Positions 37,776 through 47,393 of a DNA stretch of 64,000 nt are shown here, one piece after another. Position 1 is the stretch's first letter. Each line of letters opens with the position of its first letter. The stretch is taken from assembly GCF_007751715.1 (NCBI RefSeq), contig NZ_CP036292.1:5091339-5155338 (forward strand). The letters are read 5' to 3'. A program made the translations under genes and the position numbers. Below the pieces are notes generated by a model. That model was given only the letters and a program-made list of their open reading frames with translations. It did no database searches and was not told the DNA's origin. The DNA comes from Rosistilla oblonga. GTDB lineage: Bacteria > Planctomycetota > Planctomycetia > Pirellulales > Pirellulaceae.

Positions 37776-40700
37776 CCGACTCGCTCCGCTTTTCGACCGA
37801 ACAACAAGTTGTCGACGCCTTGACCAAGGCGTCCCAATTGTTGGCCGATGCGCGTCGCAAGCGGGACGAACCGATTGCGGTGATCGGAATGGGATGCCGG
37901 TTCCCCGGAGCGGTCGATCTGGACGCGTTCTGGAAATTGTTACACGACGGGGAGTGCGCGATCGGTCGTGTGCCTAGCGATCGTTGGGATGCCGCGGCGT
38001 TCACGTCGCCACAGCCCAAGGTGCCTGGCAAGATGATCACCGATCGGGCCGGTTTCATTGACGAGGTCGATCAATTTGATTCGCGATTTTTCGAGATCAC
38101 CCGCCGCGAAGCGAGTTCGCTGGACCCGCAACAGCGACTGCTGTTAGAGACCGCTTGGCGAACGCTGGAACATGCCGGTGTTCCCCTCGAAAGTACCGCC
38201 GGCGGCCGACATGGGGTCTTTGTCGGGATCTGCAGCAGCGACTATTTGGCTTTGCTGAATAAGACTCACCAGTCGGCGATCGACGCCTATCGCGGAACGG
38301 GCAACGCCCACGGAACCGCCGCGGGCCGATTGAGCTACTTTATGAAGTGGCAGGGGCCCAGCGTCGCGATCGATACCGCCTGTTCATCATCGCTTGTCGC
38401 GTTGCACCACGCCATCGGCAGCCTCCGTGGCGAGGAGTGTGAGATGGCGTTGGTTGCGGGGGTGAATCTGATCCTGACGCCGGACTTGAGTATCAATCTG
38501 TCGCAAGCGGGCATGCTGTCGCCGCAAGGACTTTGCCAAGCGTTCGCCGCATCGGCCAACGGCTTTGTCCGTGGCGAAGGCTGTGGCGCGGTGCTGCTGA
38601 AACGACTCGGCGACGCGATCCGAGATGGCGATCGCATCGTTTGCTGCCTGAGCGGATCGGCCGTCAATCAAGACGGACGCAGCAATGGCCTGACCGCTCC
38701 CAACGGAATCGCCCAGCAGGACGTGATCCGCGCCGCGTTGCAACGCAGTCGCCTGAAGCCCGATGCGATCGACTACATCGAGGCCCATGGAACCGGCACA
38801 CCGCTGGGAGACCCCATCGAAATGCGGGCGTTGGGCGAGGTCTTCGGCCAACGAACCCGCCCCTTGCTGGTCGGATCGGTGAAGACGAACATCGGCCACT
38901 TGGAAGGAGCCGCTGGCGTCGCCGGATTGATCAAGACCTGTCTGTCGCTGCAACACCAAACGTTGCCACGACACCTGCACTTTGATCAGCCGAGCGAGCA
39001 CATCGATTGGTCGTTGCCGATCCAAGTCACCGATCAACGCCGCCCCTGGCAGCCGGCAGCGACGTCGAATGACGACAGTCCCCTGCGGCGGGCTGGGATC
39101 AGCAGCTTTGGGTTTGGCGGTACCAACGCGCATGTGATCGTCGAAGAGTATCTCGCGACCGAATCGATGCTCCCCGCCGCTTCACAGCAAGGTCCGACGA
39201 TCATCAAACTGTCGGCGAAAACCGAAACCGCTTTGGAACGTTTGATCGATCTCTATGCGAGCGGGCTTCCCGATGCAGCCCTCTCGCAGATCGCGGCGAC
39301 CGCCAACTTGGGACGCGACGACTTTCCGTTCCGCCGCTTCGTGGTCGCTCGCAACCGTGAAGAACTGCTCGCGGGCCTTCGCGGCCACGGATCGATCGCG
39401 GATCCCAACGATCCGTCTTTCGCCGACCTGATGCAGATCGGAAAGCGATACGTCGCGGGCGAAGCGATCGATTGGTCGGCGATCACCCCGGGCCGACGCG
39501 ATCAAATGGTCGCGCTGCCAGGACATCCCTTCAATCGTCAACGCTGCTGGCTGCCGCAAAACAATGCAGTCGCTGCGGTCAATCCCATCGCCAGCGCGTC
39601 GCTCGCCAGCCGCCCCCGCGCCGAGCACCCGTTGCTGGGCAACCAATTGGACCTGGCGGGCAAGTCGATAATTTTTGAGAGCGATCTCGCTAAGGTCGAT
39701 TACCTGGACGATCACCGCTTGCGGGGCGAAGCGATCTTCCCGGCGACTGGTTACGTCGAACAAGGGCTTGCCGCAGCCAAGCGTTTGGCTGGGCGAACGC
39801 TTAGCGTTCGCGAGCTGCAATTGCACCGCCCGCTCGTGATCGACAAGGACGCCTGCCGAGTGCAGATCGTGATGGAGCCCGACTTCAACGGCGGATACCG
39901 CTGCAGCATTCAACATCGCGGTGCCAGCCAGTGGCTTGAACACGCCTCGATGCACTTGCGCGAATCCGATCAAAACGAATTGCAGGTCGCCAGCTGGAAC
40001 GAGATCGGTCCGAAGGAGAACTGCGAAGATCATATCGCCGTCGACGAACACTATGCAGCGATGGATGCGATGGGCATCCAATATGGTTCGGCGTTTCGTG
40101 GACTGCGTTGTCTGAGCACCCGCGGCGCGGCTGCCTATGGCCTGGTTCAACTGCCCGCCTCCGCGGGCGATCCGGCGCACTACTGCGTCCACCCGGCGCT
40201 GTTGGACTCTGCATTGCAGATCCTGGCAACCTTGGTCCCAACAGTTCAGCGGGCGATGTGGTTGCCGGTGTCGATCGATCGCGTTGATTTTGCCAATCTC
40301 GACGTCTCGCCCGATAACGTGTATGTCGGTGGGCGATTGTTGCGCGACCAAACGACCGATCAATGGATCGGCGATATCCAGATCTGCGATCAAACGCAAA
40401 CCGTCATCGGAAATATCCGCGGCTTGCGACTGCAGCGACTGGCGGCTCCGCAGTCTCAATCGAGTCGAACCCCGTCGAGCAATTCAGCCTCGACGGCATC
40501 GATCGGCAAGCCGTCGGATTACGCCGACGGTGCCGCTTACGAAGCCAAGTTGTTGGATTTCGCGCAACAAAAGGTCGCCGAAATCGCGGAGATTGAATTG
40601 CATGAAGTTCTCCTAGATTCCCCGCTGACGTCGCTGGGACTCGATTCCATCATGGCGATCGAATTGCAGGACGTGCTTGAAAAAGAATTAGACATCCACG

Positions 40701-40834
40701 TCTCGATGGATCTGTTCTTGAAGGATCTGAGCCTGCGAGCCCTGCTGCACGAAGTGCTTTCCACGAGCCAATCAGGCGACGCACATCACGCGAGCTCGTC
40801 CTCCGACGACGCATGGGTTGAGGGGGCGTTATGA
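37772..40834 (+). CDS. Polyketide synthase module without AT or KR (KS-DH-ACP)
   Basis: 1,020 residues. An N-terminal helix of about 30 residues (QQVVDALTKASQLLADARRK) probably docks to the previous ACP. Ketosynthase 33-460 has Cys204 (DTACSSSLVAL), EAHGTGTPLGDPIE and KTNIGHLEGAAG. A 150-residue linker follows with no GxSxG acyltransferase motif. Dehydratase about 605-885 has His648 (DHRLRGEAIFP) and the Asp of VHPALLDSALQ. The ACP is near 925-1000 with GLDSIMAIEL (Ser959). There is no ketoreductase, so the dehydratase lacks an in-module hydroxyl substrate. Coupled to both neighbours by ATGA overlaps. It adds one unit after the first synthase and hands over to the NRPS. Confidence 0.92.
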   Translation: MTDSLRFSTEQQVVDALTKASQLLADARRKRDEPIAVIGMGCRFPGAVDLDAFWKLLHDGECAIGRVPSDRWDAAAFTSPQPKVPGKMITDRAGFIDEVDQFDSRFFEITRREASSLDPQQRLLLETAWRTLEHAGVPLESTAGGRHGVFVGICSSDYLALLNKTHQSAIDAYRGTGNAHGTAAGRLSYFMKWQGPSVAIDTACSSSLVALHHAIGSLRGEECEMALVAGVNLILTPDLSINLSQAGMLSPQGLCQAFAASANGFVRGEGCGAVLLKRLGDAIRDGDRIVCCLSGSAVNQDGRSNGLTAPNGIAQQDVIRAALQRSRLKPDAIDYIEAHGTGTPLGDPIEMRALGEVFGQRTRPLLVGSVKTNIGHLEGAAGVAGLIKTCLSLQHQTLPRHLHFDQPSEHIDWSLPIQVTDQRRPWQPAATSNDDSPLRRAGISSFGFGGTNAHVIVEEYLATESMLPAASQQGPTIIKLSAKTETALERLIDLYASGLPDAALSQIAATANLGRDDFPFRRFVVARNREELLAGLRGHGSIADPNDPSFADLMQIGKRYVAGEAIDWSAITPGRRDQMVALPGHPFNRQRCWLPQNNAVAAVNPIASASLASRPRAEHPLLGNQLDLAGKSIIFESDLAKVDYLDDHRLRGEAIFPATGYVEQGLAAAKRLAGRTLSVRELQLHRPLVIDKDACRVQIVMEPDFNGGYRCSIQHRGASQWLEHASMHLRESDQNELQVASWNEIGPKENCEDHIAVDEHYAAMDAMGIQYGSAFRGLRCLSTRGAAAYGLVQLPASAGDPAHYCVHPALLDSALQILATLVPTVQRAMWLPVSIDRVDFANLDVSPDNVYVGGRLLRDQTTDQWIGDIQICDQTQTVIGNIRGLRLQRLAAPQSQSSRTPSSNSASTASIGKPSDYADGAAYEAKLLDFAQQKVAEIAEIELHEVLLDSPLTSLGLDSIMAIELQDVLEKELDIHVSMDLFLKDLSLRALLHEVLSTSQSGDAHHASSSSDDAWVEGAL

Positions 40835-43800
40835 TTTCGATTGATCCCGTTGTCGGCAACCTGGTCGCAGACCTGCGCCAGCGTGGCGTGAAGCTGTGGA
40901 ATGACGGAGGCTTGCTCCGTTTCAGCGCCTCAAAAAGTGCGCTCTCGCCAGCGCTGATGCTGCAGATGCGAAAGCATAAAGCCGCAATTTTGGATTTGCT
41001 GCAGCAAGAATCTCCCGTCGAAGCCGACGACCAGCAAACCGGTCCGGTTTCCCTGGGGCAGGAATCGCTGTGGTTGCTGCACAAGCAATTCCCCGACAGT
41101 CCCGCCTATAACACGGCGGCTACGCTGCGATTTTTAGCCCCCGTCGATGTCGGCGCGCTCCGCGCCGCGTTTCAGAAACTGATCGCACGTCACGAACCGC
41201 TGCGAACCACCTTTGCCGCCGCAGGGCAGGATGTTCAGGCCATCGTGCATTCGAGCGCGACGCTTGATTTCCAGCAGGTTGGCGTCGCGAATATCGCCGA
41301 CGACGCGGCACTGCATCAATGCGTACGATCCGAATACTTGCATCCGTTTCGCCTCGACCAAAGTCCGCTGATGCGAGTCCGATTGTTTACGCGATCGGCC
41401 AACGATCAGATCCTTTTAATCGTCGTCCACCATATCGTTTTCGACGCCTGGTCGTTGTGGGTGATGCAAGATGAACTGAAGCAGTTGTATGCCAGTGAAG
41501 TCGCTGGCACAGATTGTTTGTTGCCTACGTTGCCGGCCAAATACAGCGACTTTGTCCGCTGGCAACGCGAGTTTCCCGAGACCGCTGCGGGCAACAAACA
41601 ATGGGATTACTGGAAACAGCAATTGGCGGGCGATCCGGTGCCTGCGGAACTGTTGTGGGACCGACCACGCCCGCGTCGCAGTGCAGCGCAGGGAGCGACG
41701 TTGCATTTCCCGATCGACAATCAATTATCGGCTGGCCTGCGACAGTTGGGGCGAGAGAACAACGCGACTCCACTGGCCACGGGGCTGGCGGTTTTTCAAA
41801 CGCTGCTGTTTCGGCTGACTCACGTCGAGGACGCGGTCGTGGGGATGACAACCGCCGGGCGTTCCACACGTGAATACGGCAACGCGATCGGCTATTTCGT
41901 CAACACGCTGCCGATCCGCGGACGAATTCAGGGACAGCTGAAATTCGCGGAAGTTCTGGCGTCGGCGATGCAAACGACTGTCGAAGCGCGGCAATCGCAA
42001 GACTTTCCCTTTGCACTCCTTGTCCAGCGTCTGCAACCGGTCCGCGATTTGTCGGCACCGCCACTGTGCCGTGTCGTGTTTGGGCTGCAGAAGCCGATGG
42101 CCGGCGATGACGTGGCGGGCTTGTTGGCTGGTAGCGACCAGGCCGTCGAGTGGGGTGACACCCGCGTTGCCTGCTATCCGATGGATCAACAGGAAGGTCA
42201 GTTCGATCTGGTGCTGGAACTCTACCAGACACCCGACGGCTACACCGGCGTGTTGAAGTACGACGAAAACCTGCTGCAGCCGGCATCGGCGCAGCGATTC
42301 GCCAACCGCTTCGTCCATCTGTTGCGTCAGGTTGTCGCGGATCCCAATCGAGCGATCGATGATTATTCGATCGTTCCCAACGACGAACAATCGGAATTGA
42401 TGCAGTTGTCGGTCGCACCCGCGATCGACGATCCACAACACCTTCGCTACGACCGCTGGTTTGAAGAACAAGCTGCCGCGACGCCGGGCAAGCTGGCCGC
42501 GGTCTTCGGCTCGACCCAGCTGACCTATGCCGAACTAGACGCCCAGGCGAATCGCGTCGCTCGGCTGCTGCAGCAACACGGCGCAACGGTCGACAGCCAC
42601 GTGATCGTCGCTGGCAATCGCACGATTGAAGCCCCGATCATGATGTTGGCCTGTTTCAAAATCGGCGCCGCCTATGTGCCGATGGCGCCAGCGACACCCG
42701 AGGTCCGCGCTTGCCAAATCGTCAGCGACTGCAACCCAGCGATCGTCGTCGCCGAAGCCAAGTTAGCCGCATCGCTTGCCGAAGCCTTGCCGCAGCGGTG
42801 CGTGCTCGATGCGTCGACGCTGTTGGAATCAGCCAAAAATTTGGACGCTACACCGATCGACGTATCGTTTGACGAAGCGACAACGGCTTACATGATCTGC
42901 ACCTCGGGATCGACCGGAACGCCCAAAGGGATCGCCGTCTCACATGCCGCTCTCTGTCGTCACACCGCCAGCATGCGTGAGGTCTTTGACACGACGGCCG
43001 ACGATCGCATGTACCAGTTCAGCGACCTGACCTTTGATCCGTCGATCGAACAGATGGTTGTCCCATGGTCGGTTGGCGGAACCGTTGTTTTTCGCGACGA
43101 CAACTTGCCGTCGGTCGAAGCGTTTTGGCAGACGATGCTGGATCAAAAGATCACGATCGCTAACCTGCCTCCCAAGTATTTCGAAGAGTGCAGTCGAGCG
43201 ATCCCGTTTGGCGATGCCTGGCCGCGAAGCCTGCGGTTGATGATCGTTGGCGGCGACGTCTTCCCACGCGATGTGGCTAGCGACTGGATCGATCGCGGCG
43301 TCCGACTGCTCAACGCCTACGGTCCCACCGAGACCGTGATCACCGCGACGACCTGCGATGTGACAGCCGACTGGGCCCGCCAGAGATTACCGATTGGCAA
43401 ACCGAAGCCCGGCTCGACAGCTTTCGTATTGGATCGGCAGCATAGACCAATGCCGATCGGTGTCGCGGGTGAACTCTTTTTGGGCGGGCCAATGCTGGCC
43501 GACGGATACGTCAATCTGCCCGAAGAGACGGCCCAGCGGTTTGTCGAAATCGAAGTCGCGGGGGTGTCTCGGCGGCTGTATCGATCGGGCGATCTGACGC
43601 GTTGGAACGCCGAGGGTCAGTTGGAGTTTTTGGGCCGCATCGATCGCCAAGTGAAGATCCGCGGTTTCCGGATCGAGCTGGGGGATATCGAAGCGGCGTT
43701 GGGATCCCATCCGGGCGTCAGCGCTGGGATCGTGAAGGCGTTTGAAGATGCTGGCGATACGTATCTGGCGGCGTTCCTGACAACCGAACCCACCGACGAT

Positions 43801-44250
43801 GTGAGCGTCGAATCGATTACGTCACATCTTAAGGGGCGTCTGCCGATTTACATGGTTCCGCAGCGGGTCGTGATCCTGGATCAATTGCCCCTGTTGGCCA
43901 GTGGCAAGATCGATGTGAACCGACTGCACGCCGATCCTCCGTCGGCCGCCGCGATGCAGCGAGAATATGTCGCGCCGCGAACCGAGGTCGAAACTATCAT
44001 GGCCGATGTTTGGGCGAGCGTCTTGAATTTGGAACGGGTTGGAATCGACGACGACTTCTACGACCTCGGCGGCGGATCGCTGCAAGCGCTTCGCATCGTA
44101 TCGGAATTGGCAGCTCAAGACCTTGTTTCGCACAGCGACGACGACAGCGCTCCGTTAAGCCCACAGATGCTGTTTCAGTACACGACGATTTCAGAACTTT
44201 CACCCCACCTGGGGTTAGCGAGTAAAGAGACTGATGTTAATGAAGAATAA
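40831..44250 (+). CDS. Single-module NRPS with TubC-like docking domain (C-A-T)
   Basis: 1,139 residues. Residues 1-60 (DLRQRGVKLWNDGGLLRF, LMLQMRKHKAAILDLL) match the TubC N-terminal docking domain that receives a PKS carrier. Condensation domain 70-490 has the HHxxxD motif (VVHHIVFDAW, His200). Adenylation 525-1000 has CTSGSTGTPKG, NAYGPTET, YRSGDLTRW, the GRIDRQVKIRGFRIE core and the terminal Lys in ASGKIDVNRL. Specificity residues read by hand are D-P-E-N-I-G-A-I-T-K; Asp736 indicates an alpha-amino acid. Carrier domain Ser1083 (DLGGGSLQ). There is no epimerase, thioesterase or reductase at the end. It condenses the polyketide acyl chain with an amino acid. Confidence 0.93.
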   Translation: MISIDPVVGNLVADLRQRGVKLWNDGGLLRFSASKSALSPALMLQMRKHKAAILDLLQQESPVEADDQQTGPVSLGQESLWLLHKQFPDSPAYNTAATLRFLAPVDVGALRAAFQKLIARHEPLRTTFAAAGQDVQAIVHSSATLDFQQVGVANIADDAALHQCVRSEYLHPFRLDQSPLMRVRLFTRSANDQILLIVVHHIVFDAWSLWVMQDELKQLYASEVAGTDCLLPTLPAKYSDFVRWQREFPETAAGNKQWDYWKQQLAGDPVPAELLWDRPRPRRSAAQGATLHFPIDNQLSAGLRQLGRENNATPLATGLAVFQTLLFRLTHVEDAVVGMTTAGRSTREYGNAIGYFVNTLPIRGRIQGQLKFAEVLASAMQTTVEARQSQDFPFALLVQRLQPVRDLSAPPLCRVVFGLQKPMAGDDVAGLLAGSDQAVEWGDTRVACYPMDQQEGQFDLVLELYQTPDGYTGVLKYDENLLQPASAQRFANRFVHLLRQVVADPNRAIDDYSIVPNDEQSELMQLSVAPAIDDPQHLRYDRWFEEQAAATPGKLAAVFGSTQLTYAELDAQANRVARLLQQHGATVDSHVIVAGNRTIEAPIMMLACFKIGAAYVPMAPATPEVRACQIVSDCNPAIVVAEAKLAASLAEALPQRCVLDASTLLESAKNLDATPIDVSFDEATTAYMICTSGSTGTPKGIAVSHAALCRHTASMREVFDTTADDRMYQFSDLTFDPSIEQMVVPWSVGGTVVFRDDNLPSVEAFWQTMLDQKITIANLPPKYFEECSRAIPFGDAWPRSLRLMIVGGDVFPRDVASDWIDRGVRLLNAYGPTETVITATTCDVTADWARQRLPIGKPKPGSTAFVLDRQHRPMPIGVAGELFLGGPMLADGYVNLPEETAQRFVEIEVAGVSRRLYRSGDLTRWNAEGQLEFLGRIDRQVKIRGFRIELGDIEAALGSHPGVSAGIVKAFEDAGDTYLAAFLTTEPTDDVSVESITSHLKGRLPIYMVPQRVVILDQLPLLASGKIDVNRLHADPPSAAAMQREYVAPRTEVETIMADVWASVLNLERVGIDDDFYDLGGGSLQALRIVSELAAQDLVSHSDDDSAPLSPQMLFQYTTISELSPHLGLASKETDVNEE

Positions 44251-46249
44251 CGATACCATGCTGCGTTCCGTCATTGAGAGCATTGGTGTTTACCTGCCTT
44301 CAAACGAAGTCACGACCGACGAGATTGTGAAGGGCTGCGAGCGGAAGGTTCGCGTGCCGTTAGCGAAATTGACCGGCATTCGCTCGCGCCGCCGCGCTGG
44401 AGTCGATGAATTTTCGATCGATCTGGCAGAGAAAGCTGTCGGCGATTGCCTGGACCATTCGTCGCTGGCGGCCGACCAAGTCGACGCGATCGTCTGCACC
44501 AACATCTCGCGCTGGGACGACAAAAATTCGGTCACCTTTGAACCGGCAACCAGCGTCCGACTGAAGTCGATGCTCGGGCTGGACAACGCCATCGCAATCG
44601 ACATCTCCAACGCTTGCGCGGGGATGTGGACCGGCGTCTATATGGTCGACGCACTGATTCGCAGCGGTGCGATCCGCAGCGGGATGGTCGTCAGCGGCGA
44701 ATACATCACACACCTGATCGATACCGCGCAGAAGGAGATCGTCGACTTCATGGATCCGCAACTGGCGTCGCTGACGTTGGGGGACGCGGGTGTCGCGTTG
44801 ACCTTGACCGCCGCTGGTTCGGCGGGCAGCGGGTTTCACGATTTGGACATGTACACGCTCAGCAAATACAGCCAGTTTTGTGTCGCCAAGCCAACCGATA
44901 AGCCTCACGGCGGCGCGGCGATGTACACCGACGCGATCAAAGTTACCGAATCGGTGGTGCCTCACGCAGCGCGGCACGCCAAAGACATCCTGGATCGGAA
45001 TGAATGGGGGTTTGATGCCGTTGGCCATGTAATCCCACATCAAACCAGTAAGCTCACGATGCAAGAAGGGATGCGGGAAATCAAGCGTCTGTTTGACTAC
45101 GATCTTTCGCAATGCCTAATCAACAACTTGGAACAACGTGGCAACACGTCCAGCAACGCCCACTTCCTGGCTTTGCACGACGCGATGCGGCGGCGCGAGG
45201 TGAAAGGGGGCGATTCGATCATCTTCTGCATTTCGGGATCGGGGCAAACGACGGGGACCGCACTTTATGTGTGCGATGATTTGCCCGAACGGATCAACGC
45301 CGAAGACGCCAAAAGCGGCAAGCCACGGCGCGAGGTCGCGTCGAACGAATCAGCCTTGATGCCGATCCAATTGCAAGTCGAATCGATCGGCGTCGCGTAT
45401 CCGCCAACGCGTGAGTCGGCTGATACGCTGACCATGCTGCAACAGGCCGGCGAGCAGTGCCTGGAACAATCCAGTTGTGAAAAACAGGACATCGATATCC
45501 TGATCGCCGCCTGCACCTACCGAACCGAATTTGTCATGGAACCGGCGATCGCGGCGCTGCTAGCTGGGCGGATGGAGATCAACTTCGATCGCGAACCCGA
45601 TGCCGCCGACAAGACGTTTGCCTTCGATGTAATCAACGGTGAAGTGGGGATGATGAAGTCGCTATTCCTGGCTTCGGAGTTTATTCGCGCCGGACGTGGT
45701 CAGAAGGTGATGGTGGTCGGTTCGGAAGTCGACAACAACGCAGCGGATCGCCCCGAGCAATCGCTGGACGTTTCGCCGATGGCATCGGCGATGATCGTGC
45801 AAGAATCGGTCGATGCGACTAACGGATTCCTGTCGTTCCATTTCCAAGACTTCACGCAGTTCAAGGACCTCCGAAAAACAGAAGTCAACTGGAACGAACG
45901 AGGGCAAGCTTGTTTGCACTGCACCGACCAACCCGATGCGTTGCATGCGGCGTATCTGGAATGCATCGAGACAACGGTCGCGAATTTCTTAAAAAACAAC
46001 GAGCTTTCGCTCGATGACATCGCCCGCATCGTTCCCTCCCCGATCTCCAGCGTCTTTGTCGCCGACGTTGCGGCGCGGTTGCAATTCCCCGCCGATAAAA
46101 CGCTCGACATCTCCGACGCCAACGGTTCGCTGATGTCTTCAGCGATCCCGGTCGGGGTGAAGAACCTCGATGCCGCCCCCGGCGAGATGGTGCTCTTTAT
46201 TAGCGTCAGCCCCGGTATCCAGATCGGATGTGCCCTCTACATTGCGTAG
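44234..46249 (+). CDS. Tandem KAS III (FabH-like) protein, second half catalytically dead
   Basis: 671 residues made of two FabH-like thiolase-fold halves. The first (1-365) has the full triad: Cys128 (DISNACAGMWTG), His269 (IPHQTS) and Asn304 (RGNTSSNAHF). The second (375-671) keeps the fold, but the Cys position is in NGEVG (about 468-469), the His motif is PSPIS and only the DANGSLMSS loop remains. This recalls PqsC/PqsB, where one partner lacks the nucleophile, here fused in one chain. It overlaps the NRPS end by 17 bp. With no thioesterase in the line, it may offload or condense the final acyl-aminoacyl thioester. Starts at 44240 or 44258 are also possible. Confidence 0.88.
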   Translation: MLMKNNDTMLRSVIESIGVYLPSNEVTTDEIVKGCERKVRVPLAKLTGIRSRRRAGVDEFSIDLAEKAVGDCLDHSSLAADQVDAIVCTNISRWDDKNSVTFEPATSVRLKSMLGLDNAIAIDISNACAGMWTGVYMVDALIRSGAIRSGMVVSGEYITHLIDTAQKEIVDFMDPQLASLTLGDAGVALTLTAAGSAGSGFHDLDMYTLSKYSQFCVAKPTDKPHGGAAMYTDAIKVTESVVPHAARHAKDILDRNEWGFDAVGHVIPHQTSKLTMQEGMREIKRLFDYDLSQCLINNLEQRGNTSSNAHFLALHDAMRRREVKGGDSIIFCISGSGQTTGTALYVCDDLPERINAEDAKSGKPRREVASNESALMPIQLQVESIGVAYPPTRESADTLTMLQQAGEQCLEQSSCEKQDIDILIAACTYRTEFVMEPAIAALLAGRMEINFDREPDAADKTFAFDVINGEVGMMKSLFLASEFIRAGRGQKVMVVGSEVDNNAADRPEQSLDVSPMASAMIVQESVDATNGFLSFHFQDFTQFKDLRKTEVNWNERGQACLHCTDQPDALHAAYLECIETTVANFLKNNELSLDDIARIVPSPISSVFVADVAARLQFPADKTLDISDANGSLMSSAIPVGVKNLDAAPGEMVLFISVSPGIQIGCALYIA

Positions 46250-46253
46250 CGGA

Positions 46254-47312
46254 CTACTCGATTTCGCACTCATTTGATCCGCATTTGGCGCAGACCGACG
46301 CCGGCTTGTTTCGCGCTTGAGTGATTTCGATCTGCAAGCGATTCCCATCGCCGGCCGACAACAGCCGCTGCTGCATCGCTTCGGCCGATTGCTGGTCGGG
46401 GCAAAACGCGAAAATCGTCGGTCCCCACGAACTCTGGCCGATGCCTTGGCATCCCGCATCGCGAAGCGTTGCGACAAGAGCTTCCAACTGCGGACCGTTG
46501 TAGGCTCCGCCCTGCACCGGAGCGAACAACATCCCCGAGGTGTGGTTGTATCGGGAGACCGATTCGCAAAACGCATCAAAATCGTGAGCGATGATCGCCG
46601 GCAGGATCTCGTCGTTCATGATCGCCAACAGCGCATCGCGTTCGGCTGGGGCGGCGGCGGCCAATTGAGCGAAGTGCGCCTGCTCCACGCCGCCATGAAC
46701 GTGCGCTTTGAACTGGCGAGGCCGAACCAACAAGATCCGCCAGTGGCTCGGAAACGGCTGCGTCGCCGAGAGCCTTCCCAGCGTCTGTCCCTCGGGGATT
46801 CCCGATTCAACGACTAACCCGCCGTGCGCAAAACCATGCACTCCGATCGCCGAGCGTCTACCGCGAGCTGCGATCTCCGCCGCCAGTTGTTCCAACGAGA
46901 TCGGCATTTGAAACAGCGTCGTCAACGCGGTGGCGACCGCTAGATTGATCTGAGTTCCCGAGCCCAAACCGGCGTGCGCGTCGGACGACTGCAGTAATTG
47001 CAGATCGCATGGTGGTAGGGCGGTCAAGCCAAAATGGTCGACAAACCGCTGGGCGACTTCTCGACACCGCGATTCGAACTCACCGGCAAATCGAAACCGA
47101 TCCGAACGGACAGCGCGGACGTGAACGCTAGGTCGGCGAATCATCAGCCCGCAACCGCCATAACAAACGCGATCGACAGGCTGAGTCGATAACAGCCCAA
47201 AATGCAACCGGCTGCCCGTGACAACATCCACCCGCTGGCAAGCGACCGGATGGGTGGGCAGGTGCGACGCGCAAGTTGCTTCGGAGCTGGGATCATTGGC
47301 TGACATGCCCAC
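46254..47312 (-). CDS. Beta-ribofuranosylaminobenzene 5'-phosphate synthase-like (GHMP fold)
   Basis: A 352-residue GHMP-kinase-fold protein: RVDVVTGSRLHFGLLST at the start, YGGCGLMIRRP, the glycine-rich loop SSDAHAGLGSGTQINLAVA and the C-terminal GIGQSSWGPTIFAFC. This pattern is that of beta-RFAP synthase, which makes the first committed intermediate of tetrahydromethanopterin. Planctomycetes are known to use this C1 carrier. The C-terminal CAKCGSNEC adds a small zinc-ribbon-like tail. It converges with the KAS III gene, only 4 bp between stops, so it ends the polyketide operon. Confidence 0.85.
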   Translation of the reverse strand: MGMSANDPSSEATCASHLPTHPVACQRVDVVTGSRLHFGLLSTQPVDRVCYGGCGLMIRRPSVHVRAVRSDRFRFAGEFESRCREVAQRFVDHFGLTALPPCDLQLLQSSDAHAGLGSGTQINLAVATALTTLFQMPISLEQLAAEIAARGRRSAIGVHGFAHGGLVVESGIPEGQTLGRLSATQPFPSHWRILLVRPRQFKAHVHGGVEQAHFAQLAAAAPAERDALLAIMNDEILPAIIAHDFDAFCESVSRYNHTSGMLFAPVQGGAYNGPQLEALVATLRDAGCQGIGQSSWGPTIFAFCPDQQSAEAMQQRLLSAGDGNRLQIEITQARNKPASVCAKCGSNECEIE

Positions 47313-47393
47313 AGTTTAAAGTCTCCGCATGTCCCAAAGCTACCCTAGCCAATGGCGAGAGGAACGATTCCCCCAGGTCTCTGCCGATCGATC

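Noticed and set aside
44234-46249. HMG-CoA synthase-like beta-branching enzyme
   Set aside because: The active-site context (ISNACAGMWTG, GNTSSN) is FabH-like, the catalytic Glu pattern of HMG synthases is missing, and no donor carrier protein or enoyl hydratase cassette is present.
46139-46579. Minus-strand frame overlapping the KAS III end and RFAP synthase
   Set aside because: It is a shadow of the two genes; it has Arg-rich, motif-free translation, and the real RFAP synthase is in another frame.
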